From contig NZ_PVWJ01000001.1 in the NCBI RefSeq assembly GCF_003003775.1, positions 21,078-85,077 of the forward strand: a stretch of DNA of 64,000 nucleotides, in the 5' to 3' direction. The notes under the pieces are model-generated. The model ran no database searches. It was not told the DNA's origin and saw only the letters and a list, made by a program, of their open reading frames with translations. A program made the translations under genes and the position numbers. Each line of letters opens with the position of its first letter. Position 1 is the first letter of the stretch. Origin of the DNA: Merismopedia glauca CCAP 1448/3 (lineage in GTDB: Bacteria; Cyanobacteriota; Cyanobacteriia; Cyanobacteriales; CCAP-1448). Positions 33,354 through 44,769 of this stretch are shown one piece after another.

Positions 33354-34706
33354 TCAAGAATTGGTATCAAGTAAAACGATAACTAGATCGTTGACGTTAG
33401 TAAAGGTGGCTCCAGTGACAATGCGATCGCCTAATCTGGCAAAAAAGCTGCCGGAATCATTATTCTCAAGCATCTGTTGAGGATTCAACCCTAATTCTCT
33501 AGCTCTAATTACAGTGTATCCGTCTAAGATCGCCCCCGTAGCATCGCTGTTACCATCTCCACCGTCAGTTGCTGCACTCAATATGGTAATCCCATCTACT
33601 CCCTCTAATGCGATCGCTGCGGCTAAAGCTAATTCCTGATTTCGTCCCCCAATCCCTTTCCCTGTAACCGTAACTGTCGTTTCACCACCTGCTAGCAAAC
33701 ATAGTTTTTGCGCTCCAAGTTGCTGTTTACTGCGGGCGATTGCTACCATTTCTTGAGCCACTAATCGCGCTTCCCCAGTTAAACTAGTCGTCAAAATTTC
33801 GACTTGATAGCCTAATTCTTGAGCTTGGTAGGCTGCACTATCAATAGCTAGCTGATTGCTCGCGATGACTAAATTATACACCTTTTCAAATACCCGATCT
33901 CCAGGTTTAGGTGTCTCTGGTAATTGATTTTGGACACCCTGCTGGAAGTAATCCCAAATTTTGGTGGGTACTTGACGTTCGCGATCAAACTGTTGCAAAA
34001 CTTGTAATGCATCAGCAAAGGTGGTTGGATCGGGAACTGTGACACCAGAGGCGATCGCAGATAGGTCATCTCCCACTACATCTGATAAAATTAATCCACA
34101 TACTCTAGCTGGGTACGCCCAACGAGCTAATTGTCCGCCTTTAATCAAGGATAGATGTTTGCGGACAGTGTTGAGAGCCACAATATCTGCACCTTGATGC
34201 ATCAGAATTTGGGTAGTAGCTTGCAAATCTTCTAGATTGATTCCGAAAGGTAAAACTTCCATCAAAGCGGAACCCCCACCAGAAATCAAACATAGGATCA
34301 GATCCTCTGCGGTAGCTTGCTGACAATACTTGAGAATTTGTTCTCCATTCGCCAAACTCCTGCGATCTAGTTGCGGGTGACTGGCTTCCTTGATCGTAAT
34401 ACGTTGAGTGGGTTTACTGTGTCCATCTTTGACAGAAACTATGCCACCTGCAATTCGACTACGCTCATTGCAGGAGAGTCTATCTTCTAAAATATTCTCT
34501 ACCGCTTGTGCCATGTAAGCACTCGCTTTTCCAGCACCCACTACAAAAATTCGACTTTTATCCGTTAATGAAACCGATAATTTCCCAATAATTAAGTTAT
34601 TTCCCTCAATTTGCAGATGACTTTGGATTGCTTCATAAGGATCGACAGCCTCTAACACTGCTTGATATATTTGTTTAGCATGGACTTGGGTGGACATATA
34701 ACTCAT
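33354..34706 (-). CDS. Glycerate 2-kinase (GckA/MOFRL family)
   Basis: 450 residues. The N-terminal DUF4147 domain has VVGAGKASAYMAQAVE and LCLISGGGSALMEVLPFGI with NTVRKHLSLIKGGQLA. The C-terminal MOFRL domain has LLAGGETTVTVTGKGIGGRN, SAATDGGDGNSDATGAILDG and NDSGSFFARLGD. It phosphorylates glycerate to 2-phosphoglycerate, a link between photorespiratory or glyoxylate metabolism and glycolysis. Start is ATG 34706, or ATG 34697. Confidence 0.85.
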   Translation of the reverse strand: MSYMSTQVHAKQIYQAVLEAVDPYEAIQSHLQIEGNNLIIGKLSVSLTDKSRIFVVGAGKASAYMAQAVENILEDRLSCNERSRIAGGIVSVKDGHSKPTQRITIKEASHPQLDRRSLANGEQILKYCQQATAEDLILCLISGGGSALMEVLPFGINLEDLQATTQILMHQGADIVALNTVRKHLSLIKGGQLARWAYPARVCGLILSDVVGDDLSAIASGVTVPDPTTFADALQVLQQFDRERQVPTKIWDYFQQGVQNQLPETPKPGDRVFEKVYNLVIASNQLAIDSAAYQAQELGYQVEILTTSLTGEARLVAQEMVAIARSKQQLGAQKLCLLAGGETTVTVTGKGIGGRNQELALAAAIALEGVDGITILSAATDGGDGNSDATGAILDGYTVIRARELGLNPQQMLENNDSGSFFARLGDRIVTGATFTNVNDLVIVLLDTNS

Positions 34707-34892
34707 TTAACAAGAATATTTAACTAATTAGGGATTAATTATCTAGTATTTACTGAATTAAGCGCCCATTAGTCGATATTTGCCCATATATGTCGGATTG
34801 AAGAAGAGCGATCGCCTCAAGCTCTAGAATTCAACTTAGGTTAGAATGGATACTGTTGCCATCAATTTCCCTAGATAGGGCAGAATTTTGCT

Positions 34893-35357
34893 ATGAATCG
34901 GATTATTTCGGTAATTATAGGGATTATATTGGCTCTGAATCTTATTTTAATTTCCCCTGCGGCTACTTGGGCAGCTTCTTCTAACTTAGGAGTCAAGGAT
35001 GGCTATTTATCAGCTTGCCCTAATTCTCCCAATTGTGTAGTTAGTCAAAATGCAGATGAAGCTCATTCTATTTCCCCTCTTGTTTATCACACAGATCTAG
35101 CTAAAGCACGGGAAATATTGCTGAAAGTGCTAACAGTTGTGCCTCGTACTCAAGCGATCGCTCAAACACCAGATTACATCCATGCTGAGTCAAAAAGTCG
35201 GATCTTCGGGTTTATTGATGATGTAGAATTCTATTTTCCTAGTAATGAGAAAATAATTCACGTCCGCTCTGCCTCTCGCGTCGGAGAATCAGATTTAGGC
35301 GTAAACCGCCGACGTATAGAGCAAATTCGTTTAGCTTTGCAGGATTTAAACGTATGA
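34893..35357 (+). CDS. DUF1499 family exported protein
   Basis: 154 residues. Signal peptide (MNRIISVIIGIILALNLILI, cleaved near AAS), then the DUF1499 pattern LSACPNSPNCVVSQNADEAH, ILLKVLTVVPRTQAIAQTPD, YIHAESKSRIFGFIDDVEFY and VRSASRVGESDLGVNRRRIE. Conserved in cyanobacteria and plants; function unknown. AGGGCAG upstream of the ATG may serve as ribosome site. Confidence 0.87.
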   Translation: MNRIISVIIGIILALNLILISPAATWAASSNLGVKDGYLSACPNSPNCVVSQNADEAHSISPLVYHTDLAKAREILLKVLTVVPRTQAIAQTPDYIHAESKSRIFGFIDDVEFYFPSNEKIIHVRSASRVGESDLGVNRRRIEQIRLALQDLNV

Positions 35358-35407
35358 TCGAGATCAAAAACTATTCCCATAATTTTTAGTTACCAGACAA
35401 TTCAACC

Positions 35408-35644
35408 ATGCAATGTACAGTTTTGAGCCGTTCCGGACAAGTTTTAGCTAGAGGAAAACTGATTCTACATCCAGAAGATAGAGGTAAAATGCGATTAAAT
35501 CTGCAAACTAACGGCGGAAGGTTAATCGAAGGGGGAATCGTTGAGGATAATGGGGATTTAACTAGTGCTAGCGAAGCATTATTTCAACAATGCTATGAAA
35601 CTTGGGGAATGACAGGTTTAACTTTGACGGTAACTATTCGCTAA
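35408..35644 (+). CDS. Conserved small cyanobacterial protein
   Basis: 78 residues: MQCTVLSRSGQVLARGKLIL, HPEDRGKMRLNLQTNGGRLI, EGGIVEDNGDLTSASEALFQ. Predicted small beta protein without signal or membrane segment. I do not recognise a named family. It follows the DUF1499 gene by 50 bases on the same strand and could be co-transcribed. Confidence 0.6.
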   Translation: MQCTVLSRSGQVLARGKLILHPEDRGKMRLNLQTNGGRLIEGGIVEDNGDLTSASEALFQQCYETWGMTGLTLTVTIR

Positions 35645-35703
35645 AATAGTCGGCGATCGCCGACTATCATCTTATTAATTGGGTACGATTTAACCAAGGT
35701 TAA

Positions 35704-35835
35704 GCGTCTCAAAATCCAAATTCGCCACCAGCAGTTGAACCATTGACTCGAATTGCTAGAGATGGTGGAGGTGTATCAATTACATCTAACCAAATTGTCA
35801 TCAGCAAAGGACAAACTATTTTGGTTCCGGTCTAA
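35704..35835 (+). pseudogene. Gene fragment (C-terminal remnant), origin unknown
   Basis: An open frame preceded directly by a stop codon and without a start encodes SQNPNSPPAVEPLTRIARDG then GGVSITSNQIVISKGQTILV-PV and stops. The Pro/Ser-rich then beta-like wording suggests the tail of a secreted repeat or hemagglutinin-type protein. The remainder of the 328-base gap before the antiporter shows no gene. Confidence 0.3.
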
Positions 35836-35972
35836 TCGCATATCTATCATAGCGATAAACAGGAGCAATTTTGGCTAAGTGTCACGTTGAGCATTCCCAA
35901 CACCAGCTTAACTGACCCGATTGTAATTCGCTCTGCGCGCTTGAATCACTCCTTGAAGATCGAACCAATTTT

Positions 35973-37184
35973 ATGTCACCAGAGCAGCTATTTATCATCA
36001 CTGGAGTCCTTTTGCTGGCTAGCATCTTTGCCAGTAAAGCCGCAATCAAATTTGGAGTTCCCGCACTGCTTTTCTTTTTGACCATTGGTATGGTAGCAGG
36101 TTCAGAAGGAATTGGTGGCATTTACTTCGACGATCCCACATTAACGCAACTAATCGGGAATGTGGCGCTAACCTTGATTCTGTTTGCAGGTGGGTTAGAT
36201 ACACAATGGAGACAAATTTCTCCGGTTCTATATCAAGGTTTGATTCTATCGACGGTTGGAGTCATAATCACTACCCTCATGGTTGGCTTCTTTGCCTGGT
36301 TGATGCTGGGTTCCTTTTCGTCCTTTAATGTGGGACTACAAGGAATTAGCTGGCAGCAGGGGCTGTTATTGGGTGCAATTGTGTCATCTACGGATGCTGC
36401 TGCTGTGTTTTCCATTCTCCGTGCTAGTAACCTGAATCTGAAAGGGAATTTGCAACCGTTATTAGAACTAGAATCAGGTAGTAACGATCCAATGGCAGTA
36501 TTGCTCACAGCAGAGTTGGTTCAAATTCTGACTACAGCTAATACCTCACTTATTACTCTAGGTCTATCCCTGATTCAACAACTCCTGGTGGGGATAATTC
36601 TAGGCTACGGTGCAGGTCGAGGAATGGTTTGGGTGTTAAATAATCTGCGTCTTAGTACTCAGGGGTTATACCCTGTAGCGACGCTGGCTTTAATGTTGCT
36701 AACATCTGGTGTAACGACGGCTCTGGGGGGTAATGGATTTTTAGCTGTGTATATTGCGGGAGTCGTCATGGGTAATCTTCCATTTGCCTGTCGAGACACA
36801 ATTATCAGCTTCCACGATGGTTTAAGTTGGTTGATGCAGATTACAATGTTCCTAGTTTTAGGTCTACTTGTTTTTCCATCACAGTTGTTGCCAATAGCAT
36901 GGGTGGGGTTAGCAGTTGCCCTATTTCTCATTTTTGTAGCTCGTCCCGCTAGCGTTTTCCTGTGTCTTTTGCCATTTCACGTCAATCTCCGAGAGCAGGT
37001 TTTCATTTCTTGGGGGGGATTACGGGGGGCTGTACCTATTGTCCTGGCTACCTTTCCCCTAGCAGCAGGAATTGCTGATGCTGCCCAGTTGTTTAATGTA
37101 GTGTTTTTTGTAGTGCTAATTTCTGTGTTAGCTCAGGGCTTATCGTTGGCTCGTGTTGCCCGTTGGTTGGGACTAGCAATGTAG
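35973..37184 (+). CDS. CPA1-type cation/proton antiporter
   Basis: 403 residues, about 12 membrane segments. CPA1/NhaP2-type motifs: FAGGLDTQWRQISPVL, GAIVSSTDAAAVFSILR and LELESGSNDPMAVLLT (the paired Asp/Asn-Asp of the ion site), and SWGGLRGAVPIVLATFPL. There is no C-terminal TrkA-C or cytosolic regulatory domain, so it is shorter than E. coli CvrA. It exchanges protons for Na+ or K+ across the cytoplasmic membrane. Confidence 0.87.
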   Translation: MSPEQLFIITGVLLLASIFASKAAIKFGVPALLFFLTIGMVAGSEGIGGIYFDDPTLTQLIGNVALTLILFAGGLDTQWRQISPVLYQGLILSTVGVIITTLMVGFFAWLMLGSFSSFNVGLQGISWQQGLLLGAIVSSTDAAAVFSILRASNLNLKGNLQPLLELESGSNDPMAVLLTAELVQILTTANTSLITLGLSLIQQLLVGIILGYGAGRGMVWVLNNLRLSTQGLYPVATLALMLLTSGVTTALGGNGFLAVYIAGVVMGNLPFACRDTIISFHDGLSWLMQITMFLVLGLLVFPSQLLPIAWVGLAVALFLIFVARPASVFLCLLPFHVNLREQVFISWGGLRGAVPIVLATFPLAAGIADAAQLFNVVFFVVLISVLAQGLSLARVARWLGLAM

Positions 37185-39036
<1,852 letters not shown>

Positions 39037-39049
39037 TAACGCTACGCGG

Positions 39050-39081
39050 AAGTCAGAAGTCAGAAGTCAGAAGTCAGAAGT
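39050..39081. repeat. STRR heptamer repeat (GTCAGAA type) between atpB and atpE
   Basis: Four copies of AGTCAGA/GTCAGAA heptamers in the 123-base gap between two genes of one operon. Related to the TTCTGAC units at about 56913-56927. Confidence 0.85.
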
Positions 39082-39159
39082 TCTTATAGCATAGAGCTTT
39101 TGTGTTTTGATCGATGAATTACCTAATTTCCGCTTCCTTATTCCTCAAAATAGTGAAAT

Positions 39160-39579
39160 ATGACATTAACTGTGCGTGTAATTGCCCCAGATAAGACCGT
39201 CTGGGATGCTTCAGCCGATGAAGTGATTTTACCTAGCACGACTGGTCAACTCGGTATCCTTACAGGTCATGCTCCTCTGCTGACAGCGTTGGATACAGGG
39301 GTGATGCGGGTGCGTGCTAATAAAGATAAAGACTGGGTAGCGATCGCCTTAATGGGTGGCTTTGCTGAAGTTGAAAATAACGAAGTCACCATTTTGGTTA
39401 ATGCTGGAGAACGGGGTGACTCCATTAACTTAGAAGAAGCCCGCACTACTTACAGCCAAGCTGAAACTAAATTCAGTCAGATGCAAGCTGGTACTAAGCA
39501 AGAACAAATCCAAGCTACTCAGGCATTAAAACGTGCCCGCGCTAGGTTTCAAGCTGCTGGCGGGATGATACAAGCTTAG
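39160..39579 (+). CDS. atpE: ATP synthase F1 epsilon subunit
   Basis: 139 residues. The N-terminal beta-sandwich ([40 protein letters not shown]) and C-terminal two-helix domain ([37 protein letters not shown]) match epsilon (atpE in cyanobacterial/plastid naming, atpC elsewhere). It couples the rotor to F1 and restrains ATP hydrolysis. Co-transcribed with atpB; a strong terminator follows. Confidence 0.96.
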   Translation: MTLTVRVIAPDKTVWDASADEVILPSTTGQLGILTGHAPLLTALDTGVMRVRANKDKDWVAIALMGGFAEVENNEVTILVNAGERGDSINLEEARTTYSQAETKFSQMQAGTKQEQIQATQALKRARARFQAAGGMIQA

Positions 39580-39609
39580 AGATAGAGAGATTAAAAACCT
39601 TTTCCATAC

Positions 39610-39642
39610 TCCTCCTGAATCGATTAACAGGAGGATTTTTTG
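39610..39642 (+). terminator. Rho-independent terminator of atpB-atpE
   Basis: TCCTCCTG (39610-39617) pairs with CAGGAGGA (39628-39635), 10-nt loop, then TTTTTT (39636-39641). Confidence 0.9.
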
Positions 39643-40108
39643 TTTAGAAGTCATTTATTTGATCGTCTCACTCACAAATATTGGGTACTATGAAACTATT
39701 GATGGCGTTAACCAGGAATATGAAAGATGTTTGAAGATGAGTTAGACTTTGCCTATCCGGTCATTGATGGTGTTGGCGAGGAAACTACATTACAGAGCCT
39801 GAAATTTGACTCCCATCCTTCTCCTTAACTTTTACTCACATACATTTAAATTGTTCCACAGACTTACTTATACAATAGACCTGTTGCAAAACTCAAGCCA
39901 TATCAATTGGAGTAACGAGTAACGCGTAAGAAGTAAAATCGTGATATTTAGCTATTTTAGCGGCTTATTTTGGATATATTAAGCTAATTGTCTTAATATA
40001 TGACTGAATATGATAGTTAATTTAGACAAAAATACGACTTATGCAAGAGATCTAATATTAAATGCACAGTAATGTACTAGTTTATCAAAGTTACTTCTCA
40101 TCTAAATC
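39643..40108. other. 466-base AT-rich region, no gene recognised
   Basis: A 33-codon frame (39727-39828, MFEDELDFAYPVIDGVGEET) may be the decayed end of a gene but has no identifiable family. The rest is AT-rich with no repeats or hairpins of note. Confidence 0.45.
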
Positions 40109-40912
40109 ATGAAAAAGCATCTTATATTTACTAATGGTCGTAGTGGCAGTAACTATTTAGTTAATCTCCTAAATACCCATCCTGAAGTAGTTAATTATGG
40201 TGAAGTATTAGGTTCATGGACTTTACCGTATCAGATATATAAAAAAATTACTTTTGGTGGGGAACCAGGAGTTGAATATTTAAGATACATATATAATAAC
40301 CAAAGCTTTTTTTGGGGGGCACAAATATATTCTGCATGGTCACACTTGAAAAGAAGAGAAAACATTAACTTTAAATTTCCCCACCAAATCAAGAGTATAG
40401 GAGTCAAGGATTTTTCGATCAATTTTTTGAAACAAAATATCGAAAGTTTTATTTGGAAAACTGACGATCTAGCAGTGATTAATTTATATAGGGAAAACTC
40501 ACTTCAGAGGTTTGTTTCATACTTAATGTTGAAGAAAACTAATGTAGTCAAAGTTGATTCAAGCAATACATCTACCAGTAAAAGGGGAAAAACTTACTTT
40601 GATACCAAAGAATTCATGAAAGGTTTAGAAATAGTTGATCGAGAAACTGAAGAACAACTAGCTATAGCAGCTAAAATTCCCTCTCATCGAGTTTTCAATG
40701 TGTCTTATGAAAACTTGTTTTCTGCGGAAAATAACCAAAAATGTCAAGAATATATTTTAGAGTTTCTGGGGGTAAAACCCTTGAATTTAACCAGCAACCA
40801 TAAAAAGATTCTTCCAGTCAATTTGGCTGATATTATTGAAAATTACGACGAAATTTTGCCAGAACTTCAAGCCTCTAAGTACGAAAAATATGTTGCCAGA
40901 ATTTCCTCGTAA
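40109..40912 (+). CDS. Sulfotransferase family protein
   Basis: 267 residues. The 5'-phosphosulfate-binding loop is TNGRSGSNYLVNLLN (residues 8-22) and the 3'-phosphate-binding segment is INLYRENSLQRFVSYLM (Arg-x6-Ser type). This is the PAPS-dependent sulfotransferase fold of the bacterial Stf0/NodH-like kind; the acceptor, perhaps an outer polysaccharide or glycolipid, is unknown. The gene is clearly AT-richer than its neighbours and lacks HIP1 sites, which is compatible with later acquisition. It lies 30 bases before the protein kinase gene. Confidence 0.75.
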   Translation: MKKHLIFTNGRSGSNYLVNLLNTHPEVVNYGEVLGSWTLPYQIYKKITFGGEPGVEYLRYIYNNQSFFWGAQIYSAWSHLKRRENINFKFPHQIKSIGVKDFSINFLKQNIESFIWKTDDLAVINLYRENSLQRFVSYLMLKKTNVVKVDSSNTSTSKRGKTYFDTKEFMKGLEIVDRETEEQLAIAAKIPSHRVFNVSYENLFSAENNQKCQEYILEFLGVKPLNLTSNHKKILPVNLADIIENYDEILPELQASKYEKYVARISS

Positions 40913-40942
40913 AAGTATAACTAGCCAAAAAAGTGTGTATCA

Positions 40943-42787
40943 ATGACCATGATCGGTCAAACTTTAGACGGACGCTATAAAATAATTGAATTGCTTGGTC
41001 AAGGAGGGTTTGGGCAAACTTATATTGCTGAAAACACCCGCATCCCAGGTCATCCTAGATGTGTAGTCAAACATCTTAAACCTAGTAGCAACGATCCAAA
41101 TTTGTTCGTCACTGTCAAGCGACTATTTGACAGTGAAGCAGAAATGCTATCGAGGTTAGGAAATCACGATCGCATTCCCAGAATTATCGATTTCTTTGAT
41201 GAAAACCAAGAGTTCTACTTAGTTCAAGAGTTAATAGAAGGACATCCTTTAAGCAAGGAGTTAACATTAGGAAAAAGGCTGAGTGAATCTTATGTAATTG
41301 CCCTACTAAAAGACTTACTGCCAGTTTTAGAATTTATCCATCAACAAAATGTGATTCATCGGGATATTAAACCCGATAATATCATTAGACGCAAACAAGA
41401 CGGCAAGTTAGTTTTAATTGATTTTGGAGCAGTTAAGGAATTACAGGGTTTAAACACCGCAGTTGCTGGTTCCACAGTTGCTATTGGTACTCCTGGGTAT
41501 ATGTCTACCGAACAAGGGCGAGGGAAACCCCGTCCTAGCAGCGATATTTACGCTTTGGGAATCATCTGCATTCAAGCTTTGACAGGGCGATCGCCTCTAG
41601 AATTAACAGAAGATCCAGATACAGGAGAAGTACTTTGGCAGGGTTTTGCCACTGTCAGTCCTGGATTAGCGGCAATCATCAACCAAATGGTGCGCTATCA
41701 CTTCAAAGATCGCTATCAATCCGCCACAGAAGTCTTACAAGCCCTCCAACAGCTTGAAAATCCTCTTCCTCCGACACAACCTATTTCAGCCCATCCACCG
41801 CCAGTTAACCCTCAAGGGTATACGCCAACTATACCAGTCAGCCCACCACCATTGAATCATCAGGGGTATCACCAAGCCATACCAGTCAATCCACCACCAG
41901 TTAATCCCCAAGGGCATCAACAAACCATACCTGTTCCCATAAATCCGCTACCAACTAGACGAAAATCACCTCTAATAGCAGTTTTAGGAATCTTGGGGGT
42001 AGGGGCGATCGCTGCTGCTGCCTATTTCATTTTGCCTAAGATTTTTACAGGTGGTGGAGGGAATAATCTAAACGAGAATCCTAATAATAGCGACTTTCAG
42101 CAGCAATTACTGACAGAAAACTGTCGTATTATTTCCCCAAGTCAAAATAAAACTAAAGCCAGATTAAGAGAAAATCCAGAGAGAAATTCGGACGATCTGA
42201 AATCCTTAACGAAAGGAGATAAAGTAGTTTTTATCAGCGAACAAGATGCCTTTATTCAAGTAAAAACTGAAGATAATACTACAGGATGGATCTTTCGTTC
42301 AGAAATTCAATCTTGTAATTCATCTGTAGTTAGCGATCGAAGTCCTGAAGTTATTCCTAGTACTACTGAATCACCATCACCAGAACCTACACCTAGTCCC
42401 GAAACAACGACAAGTTTAACCAAAAAAGAAGCCGTAGATGTAGTTAGTAATTGGCTTAATAGCAAACCTCAAGTTTTTGGTCAATCTTATGATGTGTCGC
42501 CAATTAATGAGTATACAACTGGGAGTTATTATCAAGATAATTTAGATAGTTTAGAGAAACAAAAGCGAACTGGGGAATATTACGAGTTTGGGACACCTGT
42601 GATTGAGGACGTGGGAGAATTTTCAGTGTCTGGCGATCGCGCTACCATTGTATTAACTATCACCGAACAAACGATACTTTATCGTGATGGTAAAGAACCA
42701 CTCATCCGCAGACCTAGTAGTACTCGTCGTTGGGATTTAAGCTATGTTGATGGTAAGTGGAAAATTGCCAATAATCCTAAAGTTTAA
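40943..42787 (+). CDS. Ser/Thr protein kinase with SH3b and ARC6-like C-terminal domain
   Basis: 614 residues. The kinase domain spans 11-270: Lys43 in RCVVKHL, catalytic loop HRDIKPDN (139-146), DFG 160-162, and activation segment TPGYMSTEQGRG. Residues about 285-332 are three 16-residue Pro-rich repeats (PPPVNPQGYTPTIPVS type). One membrane segment follows (LIAVLGILGVGAIAAAAYFI, about 343-364). The external part has an SH3b domain (about 393-460, KARLRENPERNSDDLKSLTK) and a C-terminal domain (about 494-614, LTKKEAVDVVSNWLNSKPQV) like the IMS/DUF4101 domain of ARC6-type proteins. A transmembrane receptor kinase typical of cyanobacteria. Start MTMIG. Confidence 0.9.
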   Translation: MTMIGQTLDGRYKIIELLGQGGFGQTYIAENTRIPGHPRCVVKHLKPSSNDPNLFVTVKRLFDSEAEMLSRLGNHDRIPRIIDFFDENQEFYLVQELIEGHPLSKELTLGKRLSESYVIALLKDLLPVLEFIHQQNVIHRDIKPDNIIRRKQDGKLVLIDFGAVKELQGLNTAVAGSTVAIGTPGYMSTEQGRGKPRPSSDIYALGIICIQALTGRSPLELTEDPDTGEVLWQGFATVSPGLAAIINQMVRYHFKDRYQSATEVLQALQQLENPLPPTQPISAHPPPVNPQGYTPTIPVSPPPLNHQGYHQAIPVNPPPVNPQGHQQTIPVPINPLPTRRKSPLIAVLGILGVGAIAAAAYFILPKIFTGGGGNNLNENPNNSDFQQQLLTENCRIISPSQNKTKARLRENPERNSDDLKSLTKGDKVVFISEQDAFIQVKTEDNTTGWIFRSEIQSCNSSVVSDRSPEVIPSTTESPSPEPTPSPETTTSLTKKEAVDVVSNWLNSKPQVFGQSYDVSPINEYTTGSYYQDNLDSLEKQKRTGEYYEFGTPVIEDVGEFSVSGDRATIVLTITEQTILYRDGKEPLIRRPSSTRRWDLSYVDGKWKIANNPKV

Positions 42788-42993
42788 ATTCATCATTTAA
42801 GTTGTAATCAAAGGCTTTCAGCCAAGCTTTTCGGTCTAATACCAATTCACCTTGAAGATGCTACAAATCTTGGTTAGGGGACGGTCGCTGAAGTTTTGCC
42901 GTGCGACGACAAAACCAAGGGCCTCCGCAAAGCTTTGCACCCCTACAGAGAATTCATACGTAGCAAGTATTTACTGATTTGGTCTAAGTCCCG

Positions 42994-44094
42994 TTAATGC
43001 GATCGCATTTCCCCTAATACTTCCCGAATCACTTCTGCGGGAACTTTGTCTGTAATTTCTACTTTACCAATCGCAGTTGGTAAAATAAACCTGACTTTCC
43101 CATCTTTAACTTTCTTATCAGTTTGCAGACTATCAACGATCGCTTCAATCTCAATTCCTTTGGGTAGTTTTGTGGGTAAAGCAGTTTTCTTAATTAAGAC
43201 ATTTTGCCTCTCTAAAGATTCTTTATCCCATAAATCTAAGGCTAAAGCGATCGCACCAGCAGCTACCATCCCAATTCCCACTGCTTCCCCATGATTAACC
43301 ACGCGGTAACCAGTTAAGCTTTCAACCGCATGACCGATGGTATGACCGTAGTTCAGTATAGCCCTGAGTCCAGCTTCTTTCTCATCTTGAGACACCACAT
43401 CTGCTTTGGCTTGGCAAGATCTTTGCAAAATCTCTGCCAATAACTCTTCAGATACATAACGCAGTTGCTCAATTCTAGGACAAGCTTCTAGCTGATTAAA
43501 TAAATCTAAATCCCAAATTACCCCATATTTAATCACTTCTGCCATTCCAGCGCGAAATTCTCTAGCTGGCAAGGTTTTTAACACCTGGGGATCGATTAAA
43601 ACTAAATGGGGTTGATAGAAAGCGCCGATTAAATTCTTGCCTTGGGGATGATTAATCCCAGTTTTGCCCCCAATTGATGCATCTACCATCGCCAAGAGGC
43701 TGGTGGGGACTTGAATAAAATTAATTCCTCGCAGCCATGTAGCCGCCGCGAAGCCCGTCATATCGCCAATAACACCCCCACCCAAGGCGACTAAGGTAGA
43801 AGACCTCTCTAGGCGATTTTCTAAGGCAACATCATAAATTTTTTGGATTGAATTAGCAGTTTTGTAGCGTTCTCCAGCAGGGAGGAGACAACTTTGCACC
43901 TGAAATCCAGATTGAGATAACGAGTTTAAAACCCTCTCTCCATAATGCTTAAAAATCAGTGGATTAGAGACAACCAGACACTTTTTCCCTAAACCTAAAT
44001 TGGCAGCTTGACTACCTAAAGCGTCTAAATTTCCTGGCGCAATTTGAATTTGATAAGACCCAGAAGGTAAGTCTACGGCGATCGCTGATGGCAT
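42994..44094 (-). CDS. aroB: 3-dehydroquinate synthase
   Basis: Second step of the shikimate pathway, converting DAHP to 3-dehydroquinate with NAD+ and a divalent metal. 366 residues, normal length. NAD site [37 protein letters not shown]; metal ligands Glu in GMAEVIKYG and His in [12 protein letters not shown] and [11 protein letters not shown]. Cytoplasmic. Intact, single gene. Confidence 0.96.
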   Translation of the reverse strand: MPSAIAVDLPSGSYQIQIAPGNLDALGSQAANLGLGKKCLVVSNPLIFKHYGERVLNSLSQSGFQVQSCLLPAGERYKTANSIQKIYDVALENRLERSSTLVALGGGVIGDMTGFAAATWLRGINFIQVPTSLLAMVDASIGGKTGINHPQGKNLIGAFYQPHLVLIDPQVLKTLPAREFRAGMAEVIKYGVIWDLDLFNQLEACPRIEQLRYVSEELLAEILQRSCQAKADVVSQDEKEAGLRAILNYGHTIGHAVESLTGYRVVNHGEAVGIGMVAAGAIALALDLWDKESLERQNVLIKKTALPTKLPKGIEIEAIVDSLQTDKKVKDGKVRFILPTAIGKVEITDKVPAEVIREVLGEMRSH

Positions 44095-44177
44095 AGTTTA
44101 AAACCTCTTCTAGGCTGTATTCTATACCAGATAATGCTTTAATGGTGGCAGGACTTTTAAGAATCAGGAGAAAACCT

Positions 44178-44273
44178 ATGGGTGCAGTAGTTGCTTATTT
44201 TGTCATGTTGGGTCTAGCTATTGGTGTGGCAGTTACCTTACTGTTCGGTCTTAGAGCTATCAAGTTAATCTAG
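44178..44273 (+). CDS. petL: Cytochrome b6f complex subunit PetL
   Basis: A 31-residue single-span membrane peptide, MGAVVAYFVMLGLAIGVAVT followed by LLFGLRAIKLI. Length, one hydrophobic helix and the C-terminal GLRAIKLI match PetL (compare GLNKIRLI in spinach). It stabilises the b6f dimer in thylakoids. CAGGAG lies 7 bases before the ATG. Too short for most gene finders. Confidence 0.8.
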   Translation: MGAVVAYFVMLGLAIGVAVTLLFGLRAIKLI

Positions 44274-44616
44274 ATCTTGAAGGGGGGATTGGGTAAGTCC
44301 CAGAATCTTCCCGATTCCCTAGTAAGTTTGAGAAAGTATAAATTAAGTGTAATTTTAGGAGATTAATTTACGATTTTATCCAGCTAATTCAGCAATATTA
44401 ATCAGTTTAGCGATCTTTACCCAATTAGTTGGGCTAAGTATCATTTTTTATTTATGGGTTTGAGTTTTCCCAATCGTTTGAGAATTTATCCTATAGGCGC
44501 TGTTACTTAAGTTAGACCGTTCAGAAAGTCTGAAAGATTTGATTTAACTGAAGTTTAGCTAACTTCTCTACAGGCATAATGTAGGCTAGGTATCCTTAAA
44601 TCTTGAATTTCTGCAA
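44274..44616. other. 343-base region with a possible start-less small ORF
   Basis: A frame from ATT 44362 to TGA 44463 reads LRFYPANSAILISLAIFTQL then VGLSIIFYLWV, a plausible single membrane helix, but there is no ATG, GTG or TTG. AGGAG lies immediately before the ATT, too close for a normal start. Otherwise nothing is seen. Confidence 0.3.
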
Positions 44617-44769
44617 CTATGGTTGAGACTTCCAAGAATTTTGATCCTTTTCCCAAGATTCCATCATGTTTGCCGCGATATACGAACCAGATACCAAGAA
44701 TATGGCCGAAACCAAGTAGGCGGTTTCCACAATTCGCAAAGCAGTTTCGACTGAGATGTAGGCTACCAT
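44617..44769 (-). CDS. Possible 50-residue single-span membrane protein
   Basis: MVAYISVETALRIVETAYLV, SAIFLVSGSYIAANMMESWE, KDQNSWKSQP. One hydrophobic helix (about 15-34) and a charged tail, with AAAGGAAAA about 9 bases before the ATG. It lies next to petL, and its size is like that of small subunits of photosynthetic or NDH complexes. I cannot match it to a named subunit. Confidence 0.45.
   Translation of the reverse strand: MVAYISVETALRIVETAYLVSAIFLVSGSYIAANMMESWEKDQNSWKSQP

Noticed and set aside
39727..39828. 33-codon frame MFEDELDFAYPVIDGVGEET
   Set aside because: Too short and unrecognised to call; may be a decayed gene end.
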